DNA of 64,000 bases from Agapetus fuscipes. Its lineage: Eukaryota > Arthropoda > Insecta > Trichoptera > Glossosomatidae. This document shows, one piece after another, positions 1-10,865 of the stretch (position 1 is the first letter of the stretch; the number at the start of each line of letters is the position of its first letter). A program made the translations under genes and the position numbers. The stretch covers positions 2,728,001 through 2,792,000 of the forward strand of contig OX637340.1 of the NCBI GenBank assembly GCA_951799405.1, given 5' to 3'. A model generated the notes under the pieces. That model was not told the DNA's origin, did no database searches, and was given only the letters and a program-made list of their open reading frames with translations.

Positions 1-80
1 AATTGAAAGTATAAGAAATCATATCATTTCATATAAAGCACCACACTAAAAAAGTAGTTTTTCCAAGCGAGATAAAAATA

Positions 81-363
81 ATAATATTAGGATAATTTAT
101 TTGGTGAGCGCTGTTTTTGTGTGTATCACATTTCAAGAGCCCTCTGCGAGCTTGGTGGTCGCTGTAGAAAGCGCAAATTTTATCAAGCATAACCCAGTTG
201 CTGTAAGGCTGGATGGACCTTTAGTGACCGGTCTTTGGTAAAGGTAGGTACATGAAGTTTTAACCCAGCGAAGAGCATGTATGAAAATATAAATGGTAGG
301 TATATTTTTTTGTGCTCCGCCGGGATTTGAACCCCCAACCATCCGTTAGACTACGGACCGGTC
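81..363 (-). mobile_element. tRNA-derived SINE, head H1 with tail T3
   Basis: Read on the minus strand, the copy starts with a tRNA-like head that has a B-box-like GGGTTCAAATCCCGGC. A body follows containing GACCGGTCACTAAAGGTCC-like sequence. It ends in tail T3, recognised by GTGTGATACACACAAAAACA-like sequence, TTTGGTGAGCGCTG on the plus strand and an ATTATTATT run. The same order recurs at 48943-49225 and 54680-54995, which defines the family. The copy looks full-length but diverged. Confidence 0.75.
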
Positions 364-539
364 ATGATTTATTTTTGAAGATTTAATTGATTATTTTTAT
401 TTCATTAAAACTCAAATCTCAAAATTCTAAAATTCATTTATTGAAATAAGTTACCAATTTTCCCTAACAACATTTTGTAAATTATTCTACAGCGTTGTAA
501 CACATCAACCCTACCTTCTCACCAAGTGATCCTTTAGAC

Positions 540-1017
540 CATGGGTCAGCAACCTGCGGCCCGCGGGCCGCATGCGGCCCTTGAGGCGTCTTGGTGCGGC
601 CCGCAACGCACGTGCCGGAAAACTACAAATCGATTTTCAGTAAATGACAAAATAAAAGCATTTATCAAGAAATTTAAAATTGTAAAAATGAGCGTATTGA
701 ATGAGACTAAACGAATCGTGGGATTCCCAAATTGCATTGGCGGGGATTCTACAATATGAGATTTATTTTGGGGGGTAGAATTAATAGTGAATTTGGGGGT
801 AATTTTCATTTGTAGTTCGTACGTCAATTGATTAATGTTTACGATGCATGACTCACAAGAGGGTCCCAGGGGCCGCGGCAGGGGAAGGGGGGTGGGGGTT
901 GCAAGTCAGCATTTGCTGAAATGATGACCATTAGATCCGCCACTGCCCAAGTGCGGCCCGCACTAAGTCCCACGTAAATTATTTGGCCCTTTTACAACAA
1001 AAGGTTGCCGACCCCTG
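540..1017. mobile_element. non-autonomous hAT element with 8-bp TSD
   Basis: The right end, read inward, is CAGGGGTCGGCAACCTTTTG, a typical hAT terminus, and the left end (CATGGGTCAGCAACC) is its diverged partner. An identical 8-bp duplication, CTTTAGAC, flanks it at 532-539 and 1018-1025. The 478-bp interior has no transposase frame and is locally very GC-rich with repeated GCGGCCCGC, unlike its AT-rich surroundings. Short open frames inside are coincidental. Confidence 0.9.
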
Positions 1018-1275
1018 CTTTAGACCCTGGCGTAATATAAAACCTCTCTGGGTCGCGTTACGATGCGTATTTACGTGCGTCGTAAAGTAAACATGGACTG
1101 AGGGAGGAGGATGTATGGATACTTCTCGAGAACGCTAGTTAACTCTTCATACTTTCAACGAACCCAACTTGAATCTCTGCCAAAATAGATTTGTGGATAC
1201 GTCTAGTCAAATTGATAGCGGGGAATTGCTTTTCGGGATCTGCTGCTGTGGTCTATCGAAACTGGAGCTTCCAGA

Positions 1276-1768
1276 TCTAAATCTAAGCTGCAAAGATAAT
1301 ACATCATTTAACATTCATATTAAGCGCATTCCCACAAGCAGACATTTATAAGTTCGCGCTAACACATACCGCATGTGGACCTACAGTACAAAAACCCAAT
1401 CTCAAATGAACATAAGCCCTGCAACTCTCGCCGACCTTCTCTTAAACAGGGGTGGCGTTGGCAAAGAGAACCATTTTTTACAGTATGGTTGTTCAGCCTC
1501 ATACCAACCTATAATTCAAGGAATACAAGCAATTAATTACATTTGATAACTAAACACTAAACAATTAAACAGTAAAAATTAAAACCTACAAAACATATTC
1601 TATAATACTCGTACAAATCAACCGCCATTTTTTTCGGTCCTTGCATACTTCTTTCATTTCATCCAGAGTCATAACCTTTTTCGTACAAGCTCTCCTTTTA
1701 TTATGACTCTGAATATCCCATTCATTCGCTATTTCGGAAATTTGGTCCATCCATACTTTTTCCAGATG
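1276..1768 (-). pseudogene. LINE-A fragment: RT C-terminus plus 3' tail
   Basis: On the minus strand, 1768-1618 encodes a broken version of the same C-terminus as the 8251-10455 protein (NEWDIQSHNKR-like, then LDEMKEVCKDRKKW-like). It is followed by the family's 3' tail (1526-1276), ending in TTAGATTTAGATCT. The fragment is 5'-truncated and abuts a hammerhead-like relic at about 1761-1803. Confidence 0.8.
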
Positions 1769-1803
1769 TTTCGCAGATATCTGAGATGGGCTTCTTCAGC
1801 GTA
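1761..1803 (-). ncRNA. degenerate hammerhead-like motif (subfamily 2)
   Basis: On the minus strand the order is CTGAAGA, then a decayed stem II beginning GCCCATC, then GAAAC. It aligns with the better copies at 12476-12524 and 29207-29254 but stem II no longer pairs well. It is a relic and probably not catalytic. Confidence 0.5.
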
Positions 1804-1956
1804 ATGATTATGTGAAGTGATATTTTTACCTACATATTGCTTTAAAACTTACATGAAAACTCGTTGGCTAGAGCCTTCAGGACTTCCTCCTTAATATTTA
1901 TTTTTCAATGGTTTTAATTTGTATAATCACTGAAAAGAAATGTAAAAAAAAACTTG

Positions 1957-1996
1957 GTATATCTGATGATGGTTAGAGAACCGAAAACGTTTGTAA
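1957..1996 (+). ncRNA. hammerhead ribozyme-like motif (subfamily 1)
   Basis: The core CTGATGA (1963-1969) is followed by T and a perfect stem II (GGTT/AACC, loop AGAG). GAA comes next, then the palindrome AACGTT as a loopless stem III. The flanks can pair for about 3 bp as stem I. A-rich sequence with AATAAA follows within 45 bases. This layout matches the minimal hammerheads described in Penelope-like elements; cleavage is not shown. Confidence 0.6.
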
Positions 1997-2381
1997 TTTG
2001 TGTACAAGAATAGTGTAAATAAAGTATTGTTTCGAATAAAAATAAGAAGTTTTTTGTTAAATTAATTTAACATGTTTTTAAAATTCTTTCAGAGACAAAA
2101 GTAATCATTCATTTCAAATTATTTCTCAAAAAAAAACTCTTTTCTTTTTTTGCTGTTTTTTTTTTGGACCAGACAGTATTTTCTATCACCCATTCACGAG
2201 ACACCGTTCCCACTATAATATGGCTGCTAGTAAGGAACGGGGAGGTAGCAAGCAACAGGTTGCAGTATTGTTCTACAAGCCGATACGTTAACTTTGCTCT
2301 GTCTAGTAGTAAAGCGAGAGTGGATAGTAGACAGAGAGCACGTGCTTCGTGTAAACAAGGCTCATAATATATTATAATGTA

Positions 2382-2559
2382 AGAGCCCGTTCCCACTTGT
2401 CGGGTGTCGAATCCGTATATTGATCGGAGGTTCCAGTGCCAGAACATTATGTATGGAGCTATTTACACTTATCGGAAACCGATTTTGTCCGAAATGTTCT
2501 GCCACTGGAACCTCCGATTAATATACGGATCCGACAACCGACAAGTGGGAACAAGCTCT
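2382..2559. mobile_element. foldback MITE with ~67-bp inverted arms
   Basis: The arms at 2382-2448 and 2493-2559 are near-perfect inverted repeats, both carrying TTCCCACTTGTCGG and CCGTATATT, around a ~44-bp centre. No coding sequence is present. I could not fix a target duplication, so the superfamily is unknown. Confidence 0.75.
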
Positions 2560-2561
2560 AA

Positions 2562-2800
2562 CTCTGTCGCCATTCTGCTGGGGGTGGCCAGAGCCTCTGT
2601 AGAGCTACCTACATTATTTCCTATGCTTACATACATCTTTCAATTCATTCATGTTCATCACTTTTTTTTATACATTTTCTTCTTTTACTCTCACTTTGTA
2701 AATCCCATTCTTTCACAATCTCCTCAATCTGATCACTCCATACTTTTCTCGGTCGTCCCTTACCGTCTTTTTCCTTTCACACTTTGTCTAATATTGAGAA
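2562..2800 (-). pseudogene. LINE-B fragment (RT C-terminus)
   Basis: On the minus strand this encodes a frame-broken tail of an RTE-like reverse transcriptase: a G-K-G-R-P-R-K-V-W-like run, then 'DQIEEIVKEW'-like residues, then a stretch ending in CRGSGHP-like residues. It aligns with 24165-24430. It starts right next to the foldback MITE. Confidence 0.7.
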
Positions 2801-2804
2801 AGAA

Positions 2805-4135
2805 TTTTTTAATGCAGCCTGTAAATATATAAATAAAGATCGGTGAAGTCAAGTCATTTAAACTTTTTAAATAAAAAAAAGTGGCAGTGTCTTATTTTAT
2901 TAGTCTAATCTGTCGTGCCAATATTTTTCTAACACTTTTTCTTCACGCATACTATTTAAAATTTGAAAAAATCTTTTAATTTTTTTTTTACTCATCCCAA
3001 TACTATTTATATTTATTGAATATTTAATAAAATTACTTATTATATTTCTTCTACTATTTTTTCTGCCATGACGTGAGAAGGTATAACTGTTTTTTCGCCT
3101 TGAATAAATTTATGCAAATATTAATGATATTAATATGAAATCTTACAAAAATACTACAAAAATGAATCGAAAAAACGCATATAATTATATTGGAATTTAT
3201 TCTATTGTAAAAAAAGTAAAATCACACTTCTTCCTTTTTTGATAGGCTATTGATGTAATTGTCCAAAAATTAGTGATATAAAATTTAGGAATTTTTATTT
3301 TGTACGTTTTTTTTGTTAATCACACCTCTGTGTTCGCCAATCAGCGTAAAATTAAGCAAGACCCAGATGCTGTTACGCTTTTTGAAACTATATGAATAAT
3401 AATACATTTTTCTTCAAAATTCAAATCACTGTTTGTCAACAAACAACCTATATTTCGGCTTTTTTTTTCCAAGAAAATGTAATAAATCAACTTTTTATTC
3501 AATTACTTCATAAGAAATTCATGTCCTTATTCACAAACAATACTATTATCTCATTCTCACAGTGTTCGCTTTTAAAATGTCTGTACCAATCTTACACTTG
3601 GAATTCACGCATAGTATTATATTTTTGGGTGTATTAGCATTATTTCAGAATACCTGTGTCATTGAGATATGAAAATATGATTCCAAAAATTGACGTTATT
3701 TATTGTTAAAACAAACAATTATCAATCTGCTTAAGCGAATAAACATTTATCACACGTGTGAGCATTTTGTCTCACCTCGATAATTTATTATCTGTACCTC
3801 TAGTATAAACATGTACGAAAATATACTATGCAACAACGTCATCGAGTATTCTGAATTTCGTTGGAAAACTTCTAGGAGTGCTCTTCTCTTTTTTTACGAA
3901 ATTCGAATCAGTCGGTGACTTTGTTACGGCGTTAGAATTCTGTCTACTTATTGTTCCATCGAAAATCTATAATATTTTCATCTTCATCACATAGCATTAT
4001 GGGTGATGTCTTCTCATGAAATTGAAATGTTAGCACGTGCCAAATAAGTCCACGTTCTGTGTAGGTATCCAAGTAAGATGGCCGGTCAAAGAGCGAGGTC
4101 GACAGCCGCATACACGAGGCTAGACTTTTATTTAA
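2805..4135. other. unassigned AT-rich sequence
   Basis: I see no gene or clear element here. Around 3313-3385 there is weak similarity to the H1 SINE body (AAGCAAGACCCAGATGCTG on the plus strand). The open frame at 3392-3637 is low-complexity and has no recognisable motif. Confidence 0.5.
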
Positions 4136-4159
4136 TAAAAAAGCAAAAATAATAGAATC

Positions 4160-4565
4160 AAATGATATAGGAGTATCTTGATGTACGGCTGCGAGACATG
4201 GTGCCTATCCAAAAGAGATAAACGAAGACTAGAGGCTTTCGAAATGTGGTCGTATAGAAGACTACTAGGAATTTCCTGAAGAGACCACACTACAAATGAG
4301 GAGGTTCTCCAAAGAATCGAAGGAGGAAGGCATCTGCTCAGGACCTTGTCCGAAAGGCGTGCAAGATGGATCAGCCATGTAAAAATGGAGGGGATGACCG
4401 AGTGGACCAACTCTAGGGGACGCCCACGCCAAGAATATCTGGAGGACCTGTTGGTGGACGTGCGCTGCTCATCATAAATGCAGACCTAAAAAGAGCCGCA
4501 CAAGACAGGGAAGAATGGAGGAGAAGAGTAAAAGCAATTGCTGCAAGCCAATGCTAGGATTGAAA
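4160..4565 (+). pseudogene. RTE/BovB-like LINE C-terminal fragment
   Basis: The plus strand translates to the C-terminal part of an RTE-type reverse transcriptase: MYGCETWCLSKRDKRRLEAF, then a W-S-Y-R-R-L-L-G-I-S motif, then an in-frame stop. It continues in the same frame through NEEVLQRIEGGRHLLRTLSE. A later part reads like DREEWRRRVKAIAASQC. This family differs from LINE-A and LINE-B. Stops and length mark it as dead. Confidence 0.75.
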
Positions 4566-4825
4566 CTGGAGAAGAAGATTCCAAGTATCGTTGAGAAATC
4601 TATATAGGTATTAGGTAGATAGATTGTGATTTGCTGAGATTTATGGCACGATTTTCAAAAAACGTAATCGGTATATTTCATACAGAATTCCTTGTATGTT
4701 TCAGTGAAGTATAGGAGATTTTGTTTAGATAAAGTAAGAACTACACTTTTAAAACCAAGCATGTCATCATGGATCAATTCTGTTTGAAAGACAGTTTTTT
4801 TTTAACTTTTTTTAACTAGTTTTTA

Positions 4826-5224
4826 TCGACGGTTAAAAGAAAATAAGCGACGTTTTGGTCAAAAATGAGTTATGAATGCTATCCTACTTAAAATTTTCCG
4901 CTCTTTCTAATGCGCTAACTCCTATGGCTAACTCCCATAGCTCCACGATGATTCTTTTGTTGTTTATGCCCACGCAAACAACTGCGTTTTCGAAGTATGG
5001 CTTTGGTGTAGCCGACAAGATTTTGTCATTTTTGTCCTAAAAGCGCGTGTGACATAAATACATCGTAAATGCCTTTATATTTTTTATTTTAGAGCTGCTT
5101 TGATTTTAACGATATCATAAAAAATAAAAAAGTTAAATCATTTTTCGGCAATCACAAACTTTAAACTGCTCTCATGAATAATTTAGTTTTTGTCGCTTAT
5201 GCTGTATTTTTTAACCGTCGATTG
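4826..5224. mobile_element. MITE-X, TIR TCGACGGTTAAAA
   Basis: Inverted ends ATCGACGGTTAAAAG (left) and TTTTTAACCGTCGAT (right) bound about 400 bp with no coding capacity. A second copy lies at 52548-52936 with the same interior (TTATGAATGCTATCCTACTT and GATTTTAACGATAT), and a fragment lies at 20494-20577. The superfamily is undetermined. Confidence 0.7.
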
Positions 5225-6115
5225 CACAGATCAGAAAGTGGTCGATTGTATTGAAACTTTCGTGCTCCTCATTGGCCTATACTACTCGTGCATTCGAACG
5301 ACATTAAAAACTCAACGAGAAAAATGTGGACTACGTTGTATGGAAAAGAACACTGGAAAACTAAGCGTTCGCCTTTTCATGTTGCGTCATTTGGCCTTGA
5401 CAACATAACTTATTATATCACCGGTCTAGCTTTAAAAAAAATACCCCAAACATTAAACTTTACGTAAAAACTATGTAAACTAATACGCTCACAAAAAGCA
5501 CTGTTTAAGATTCCATACCATTTTCGTGTAACTTTATAGTTGAGTTCAAACTGAACCCACATAGTTTATTGGCTCAAATGTATGGAAATAAAATCAGCGA
5601 TTATAGTGGGCGTTTTATTTTTTAAATATTATTGTCATAACTTTATAGTTGAGTTCAGTCCTAATCGTTTATACTTGAGGTACTCCTGATAAATCTTTTT
5701 CCCAGAGCTTCGTTATAACGCGGTCTCGCAGTATGCGCCGCGGGCGGCTTGGTCACGTCGCAGAGGGTTACCATGGCAACGGCGTCGTGTTGCGCCCCCC
5801 TCCCCCCCCCCCCCCACAGTCTGACCCGTCAAAAGTCTTGGGGGTGGGGGTTGATACGACACGTAGTTTTATACATGCTATAGCTGCCTACTAACTGAAA
5901 ATGCGTGCGAGTTTTTACTATCTAGTAGCAATTTTTGTAAGGATCAAATGCATATCTCCTGGATTTTCATCGTAACGTGATTTTTTTTAATGTAAAATTT
6001 ATAGAATTGAATATATGTTATGGAATTCCACAAGGTCATTTCAGTCCGGTAAACCCAGTACTGGAAAATGCTATCATAAACAGGTTTTTTTGGGGAAATT
6101 ACCTTAAATATTGCT
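5225..6115. other. unassigned; hairpin-repeat relics and a GC-rich patch
   Basis: 5440-5690 carries diverged pieces resembling the hairpin repeats of 53.9-54.4 kb (ACTTTATAGTTGAGTTCA occurs twice). 5700-5880 is a GC-rich patch with a long C run (5796-5817) and an X-box-like palindrome GTTACCATGGCAAC at 5767-5780. I see no gene. Confidence 0.4.
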
Positions 6116-6117
6116 AT

Positions 6118-6285
6118 TCCTTGACTTATAGGTTGGTATGAGGCTGACTAGCCTTACTGTAACAAATGGTTAACTTTGCCAATGTCACCCCTGTCTTAGG
6201 GAAGGTCGGCAAAAGTGGCAGGGTTTATATTCATTTCAGGTTTGGTTTTAATTTGTAAGTACACATTCCGCATTTGTAAGCGCCT
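6118..6285 (+). mobile_element. LINE-A tail, first half (interrupted)
   Basis: It begins CCTTGACTTATAGGTTGG and runs to GTAAGCGC, where a second copy of the same tail interrupts it. The missing end resumes at about 6540-6625. Confidence 0.8.
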
Positions 6286-6537
6286 TCCTTGACTTATAGG
6301 TTGGTATGCGGCTGACCACCCATGCTGTAGAAAATGGTTTACTTTGCCAATGTCACCCCTGTTTCAGGGAAGGTCGGCAAGAGTGGCAGGGTGTATGTCC
6401 ATTTGAGATTTGTTTCTTATATTGTAGGTTCACATGCGGCATGCGCAAGCGCGAACTTGTACGTGTCTGCTTTTGAGAATGCATGTAATGTGAATCCCCA
6501 ATGTTACATATCTTTGCAACTAAGATTAGATTAGAAC
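6286..6537 (+). mobile_element. LINE-A tail, nested copy
   Basis: A near full-length tail, from CCTTGACTTATAGG to TTAGATTAGATTAG, lies inside another LINE-A tail. The TTAGATTAGATTAG end shows the (GATTA)n-type terminus. Confidence 0.85.
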
Positions 6538-6539
6538 TT

Positions 6540-6625
6540 ACACTCGTCTGTTTGTGGGCATGCATTTTATATGATTTTTTAATGTTAATATATATTTGCA
6601 ACTGAAATTTTAGATTATTATAGAA
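6540..6625 (+). mobile_element. LINE-A tail, second half of interrupted copy
   Basis: It resumes at the point where 6118-6285 stops (CGTCTGTTTGTGGGCATGCA) and ends in TTTTAGATTATTATAG. Confidence 0.75.
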
Positions 6626-7017
6626 TTTTATATCATTCTTTTCCATACCTTGTCATGATGATGTGCGTAGTTGTCTTCCCCCCAATATTCATAACCTCCA
6701 TCTTCCTGTCTAATTTGGTCCCACCTTTCATATTTTCTTATGTCTTCCTCTCACATATGTCACTCATTCTTACGCCTACGCAAAAACTCTGACATTAGTT
6801 TCCCATTATCAATACATCGTTCATCCATGTATATTATTACTTTTATGAAATATTCAAGGTGTATTGTACATATACCTACATTGATGGCAAAATTAAACAC
6901 TTATTTTTCTATTAATGTAAAATTTATCAGTTGCAATTTTTTCTAGTGCTAAAAAAAATATCAAGCTGTGAACAAATTATTATTTGTGATTTAAAAAATG
7001 TAACTTGTTGTGTATGT

Positions 7018-7235
7018 TCCTTGACTTATAGGTTGGTATGTGGCTGACCACCCATGCTGTAGAAAATGCTTCACTTTGCCAACGTGTCACCCCTGTTTCA
7101 GGGAAGGTCGGCAAGCGTTGCAGTGTGTATGTTCATTTGAGATTTGGGTTTTTATATTGTACAAGCGTTTGTTTGTGAAAATACATATAATGTGAATCCC
7201 CAATGTTATACCTTTGCAACTTAGATTGGATTAAC
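7018..7235 (+). mobile_element. LINE-A tail
   Basis: It starts TTGACTTATAGGTTGGTATG and ends TTGCAACTTAGATTGGATTA. A short deletion removes part of the middle. Confidence 0.8.
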
Positions 7236-7493
7236 AGTGAAATATATGAAGTTTCAAAAGACAAAGAAATCCTGCAAAAATTAATTAAGGATTCTGCATG
7301 TATGGACAAATAGAAAAGTAGGCTCTTGAACCTGAAAAATGTATTAATAATAATAAAATTATTAAATTTAAATTAAATAATTAAATAATTTGTACATTTG
7401 TGTTGAATTTTTTTTATCTATGAATATTGTTTTTGTTTTGGAAAAAAAAATTGTTTTGAAAATTATTTTATAAAAATATATTTGTAACCATTC

Positions 7494-7533
7494 TGCTCCT
7501 GAAGATGCCTCATTAGGCGAAAATGTTCGAGCA
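7494..7533 (+). ncRNA. hammerhead ribozyme-like motif (subfamily 1)
   Basis: Stem I strands TGCTC (7494-7498) and GAGCA (7529-7533) pair perfectly. Between them lie core CTGAAGA, stem II GCCT/AGGC with loop CATT, then GAA, a loopless palindrome-like stem III AATGTT, and C at the expected cleavage position. AATAAAG follows within 20 bases. All core elements are in order; activity is not shown. Confidence 0.7.
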
Positions 7534-7605
7534 AAACCAAAAAGAATAAAGTGAATTAAAACCATGTTTTACCATTTCAATTTTTTAAATATTAAAAAAA
7601 AAAAA

Positions 7606-7648
7606 AAACTGTTTTTGTGTGTATCACACCTCAAGAGCCCTCTGAATT
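7606..7648 (-). mobile_element. SINE tail T3 fragment
   Basis: Only the T3 tail (CTGTTTTTGTGTGTATCACA on the plus strand, then CAAGAGCCCTCTG) is present, directly after an A15 run. Confidence 0.55.
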
Positions 7649-7869
7649 ACCGTGAGAAAGCTTTTAATTTTTATGCACTGGCATTTTGATAAGAAATATA
7701 ATTATGGTTACCATATTGAAGAAATATGTAATTTCCATTGTACGTCACTGATTTGTATTGAACATGTAATTATTCTTGTATTTAAAACCAATCAGCTGGT
7801 TATTGAAAAGATTCCGTAGATGCAGTGAAATTGTTAGACTTGTCTAAAGGGGGTCGTGTAGAACCAAAA

Positions 7870-10509
7870 ACGGTAATCTAGGATCTATAATAATCTATAA
7901 TCTAAGTTGCAAAGATATATTCATTTAAAGCTCTCAGATGTATGCCCACAAACCAACAAGTGTAGTTCGCGCTTACAAATGCTGAATGTGTACTTACAAA
8001 TAAAATCCAAACCTCAAATGAACATAAGCCCCACAACTTTTGCCGACCTTCCCTGAAACAGGGGTGACATTGGCAAAGTGAACCATTTTTTACAGTATGG
8101 GTGGTCAGCCTCATACCAACCTATAAGTCAAGGAATATGAATAATAAATTACATTTAAATATAAAAAAGAACAAAACCTTACAATGAAATCTATACAAAA
8201 AAAGTCAAAAATTTCCTATGCAAAAAATGTAGCAAATGAATACACCAACATTAGAAATCAACATTGCAGATTAGCCGCCACTTCTTCCTGTCCTTGCATA
8301 CTTCTTTCATTTCATCCAGAGTCATAACCTTTTTCATACAAGTCCTCCTTTTATTATGACTCTGGATATCCCATTCATTCGCTATTTCAGAGATTTGATC
8401 CTTCCATACTTTTCTCGGTCTTCCTCTACCACGACATCCATCTATTCTAGCAACATATACTTTCTTCGTCAATCTTTCATCACTCATTCTCTCCAAGTGC
8501 CCGAACCATCTTAACATACTTCTTTTAATCTTCACTTTCACACTTTCCCTTACACCACATTCTTCTCTTACAAAATCATTCCTCACCCTGTCACTTCGTT
8601 TTTTCCCAATCATACTTCTTAGATAGTCCATTTCTACTGTATGGACTTTACTAATTTCCCTTTCACTCACCGTCCAGGCTTCACTTCCATACATCAAGGT
8701 TGGCACTAGTATACCACCGTGCACCGCCAATCTAACATTTTTTGAGAGATTTTGGTTCCTGGCGATGCAAGCGGTCGCACCCAGTACACACCTGCCTTTC
8801 ATTATTCTTCTTTCAAATTCACCGGCCATTCTTCCATCTTTTTCAAACTTACATCCCAAATATACAAACTCATTTACAACATCAACATTCATTCCATTAA
8901 TTTTAAATTCATAATTCATATTTTCATCATCTCTTTCAAAAATCAAAACTTTCGTCTTTCTTGCATTCAACTTCAAATTATTACCTTTCAAAGCTTCGTT
9001 CAATCTAGAGAGCATCATTTGCAATTCCACTGCTGAATCAGATACAAGGACTGCATCATCCGCATACAGTAGAACGCTTACTTTGCTCTCTCCTATCATT
9101 AATCCACAATCATCAAGTCTAGCATCTCGAACACACTTGTCCATGACTATGTTAAATAGCCATGGGCTCATCACACATCCTTGCCTTACACCCTTAAAAA
9201 CTTCAAACCATTCACTATACTCACCATCAATACGAATGCAGGCCATACTATTCTCATAGTTCGCATGCACCGCATTGAGTAGAGCTCCATTCACTCCGTA
9301 TGCTTTCAAAACATCCCACAACATACCTCTGTCCACTGAGTCAAAAGCCTTTTCCAGATCCACAAAGGCCGTGAATAGTTTCCCCCTCACCGACAATTGT
9401 TTTTCAACAAGTTGTCGTAGAGTGAAAATCTGATCAACACAGCCTCTACCGGCCATAAAGCCGGACTGTATATCGGAAACCCTTTTGCTAGTAGTCAGAA
9501 TCACATTTTTTATAATCACCTTACAGAAGACTTTTCCTGGTATACTGAGTAGACTGATTGGTCTGAAGTTCTGACAGTCTTTTTTGTCCCCTTTACCTTT
9601 GTAAATGGGAACAATGACTGCCTTCCTCCAATCCATCGGTACTACTCCTGCATTCACACAAAGCTTACATAATTCAAACATCCAATCTATCACACATTCA
9701 CCTCCTGCTTTCAACATTTCACCATTTATACCATCAAACCCAGCAGACTTCCCATTCTTCAGACGTGAAATAGACACTTTCATTTCTTCTTTCAAAATCT
9801 TCAATTCATTCTCTTCATCTGTCTGTTCATAAATTCTTCTTTCACCCTGGCCAAAAATTTCTTGAAAATAGTTTTTCCATCTCTTGCATACTTCTTCATT
9901 CTCCCATACCATCTCACCGGCAGCACTTTTGACTCCCGGAGTGGTCAATGCAGAAGATTTATTTCTATCCGCATTGATCCACCTCCAAAATTCCTTCTTA
10001 CTGTCGGTGAAACTTTTGTTAATCCTTTCATCAATCTTTCTTTGTTCATTCATCTTGCTTTCATAAATTATAGTCTTCGCCATTCTCTTAGCTATCTTAT
10101 ATTCGTCTTCTAGCTTTCTATCATTTCTATCATTCAGCCAATTTTCATAACACTTTTTCTTAACTTTCACAGCTTCTTTCACTCTATCATTCCACCAGGC
10201 ATCTCCTTTCAATTTTCCACCTTTCGTTACCCCACATACTTTTATAGCACATTCAATCATTCCTTCCTTCAGATCTTTCCACATGCTTTCAATATCTTTT
10301 CCACACACATTCTTCTCAAGTTCATTTACACTTAAAATTTTGTGGAGCTCTGATACATACTTCTCTTTCACATTTTCTTCATTCAGCCTTTCTACTTTTA
10401 TTCTAGTCATTCTTACTTGCTTCTTGCGTTTCTTCTTTCTTACTTCACCAAGCATTATTTTAGCACATAAGAGATAGTGATCACTGCCATAACTGATAGG
10501 ATAGTTTCA
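7870..10509 (-). mobile_element. LINE-A non-LTR retrotransposon, 5'-truncated
   Basis: This is the longest LINE-A copy. On the minus strand it contains the last residues of an endonuclease, a full RT frame (8251-10455), a ~100-bp spacer and the 250-bp 3' tail, ending in an AGATTATAGATTATTATAGA run near 7870. It is the reference that shows the ~30 dispersed tails are 3' ends of one LINE family. Target duplications could not be assigned. Confidence 0.85.
8251..10455 (-). CDS. RTE-like non-LTR reverse transcriptase (LINE-A ORF)
   Basis: A 734-codon intact frame for the reverse transcriptase that copies LINE-A RNA by target-primed reverse transcription. RT motifs occur in order: FRPISLL near residue 293; the catalytic AFVDLEKAFDSVD near 362-374; GVRQGCVMSPWLFN; and LLYADDAVLV with YADD near 464-467. 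A C-terminal block WFGHLERMSDERLTKKVY and a G-R-G-R-P-R-K basic run are typical of this RTE-like group. The ATG at 10455 is not the native start. The frame stays open upstream to a TGA at 10507-10509 and includes a G-S-D-H-Y-L-L motif (SDH at 10477-10485), the last motif of an APE-type endonuclease, so the 5' part of the protein is missing. No internal stop is present, so the loss of the catalytic domain appears recent. Clade assignment beyond RTE-like is not secure. Confidence 0.9.
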   Translation of the reverse strand: MLGEVRKKKRKKQVRMTRIKVERLNEENVKEKYVSELHKILSVNELEKNVCGKDIESMWKDLKEGMIECAIKVCGVTKGGKLKGDAWWNDRVKEAVKVKKKCYENWLNDRNDRKLEDEYKIAKRMAKTIIYESKMNEQRKIDERINKSFTDSKKEFWRWINADRNKSSALTTPGVKSAAGEMVWENEEVCKRWKNYFQEIFGQGERRIYEQTDEENELKILKEEMKVSISRLKNGKSAGFDGINGEMLKAGGECVIDWMFELCKLCVNAGVVPMDWRKAVIVPIYKGKGDKKDCQNFRPISLLSIPGKVFCKVIIKNVILTTSKRVSDIQSGFMAGRGCVDQIFTLRQLVEKQLSVRGKLFTAFVDLEKAFDSVDRGMLWDVLKAYGVNGALLNAVHANYENSMACIRIDGEYSEWFEVFKGVRQGCVMSPWLFNIVMDKCVRDARLDDCGLMIGESKVSVLLYADDAVLVSDSAVELQMMLSRLNEALKGNNLKLNARKTKVLIFERDDENMNYEFKINGMNVDVVNEFVYLGCKFEKDGRMAGEFERRIMKGRCVLGATACIARNQNLSKNVRLAVHGGILVPTLMYGSEAWTVSEREISKVHTVEMDYLRSMIGKKRSDRVRNDFVREECGVRESVKVKIKRSMLRWFGHLERMSDERLTKKVYVARIDGCRGRGRPRKVWKDQISEIANEWDIQSHNKRRTCMKKVMTLDEMKEVCKDRKKWRLICNVDF

Positions 10510-10514
10510 AAAAT

Positions 10515-10860
10515 AAATTAAATATATGGAACTGTAAAGAAAACGATTTCCTACATTTACTTGTATTTACTCTTTTTTGGAATAAATCCTAGATTGCCGT
10601 GTTTGATTCTATACGACTCAACTATTGCATTGGCAGCTTGGAGGTCAATCGACCCAAGTGCCATTTTACTCGAATAAAATTGAAAAAAACTAATTGAAAG
10701 TCGATAGTAAGAAAATCTTCAGCAAATTAATGGATTCACGAAAATTAACTCATGTTATTAAATAAACATAAGTTTCTTTAATAACGATGTATGTTTTTAA
10801 ATAAGGGACTCTAAGAATTTAATATTGCCCATTTTCTTACAAGGGATGATACAAGGAAGG
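10515..10860. other. unassigned
   Basis: AT-rich sequence between the 5'-truncation point of LINE-A and the SINE heterodimer. I recognise no gene or element. Confidence 0.5.
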
Positions 10861-10865
10861 CTAAG

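Noticed and set aside
541..827. Short frames on both strands
   Set aside because: They lie inside a non-coding hAT element.
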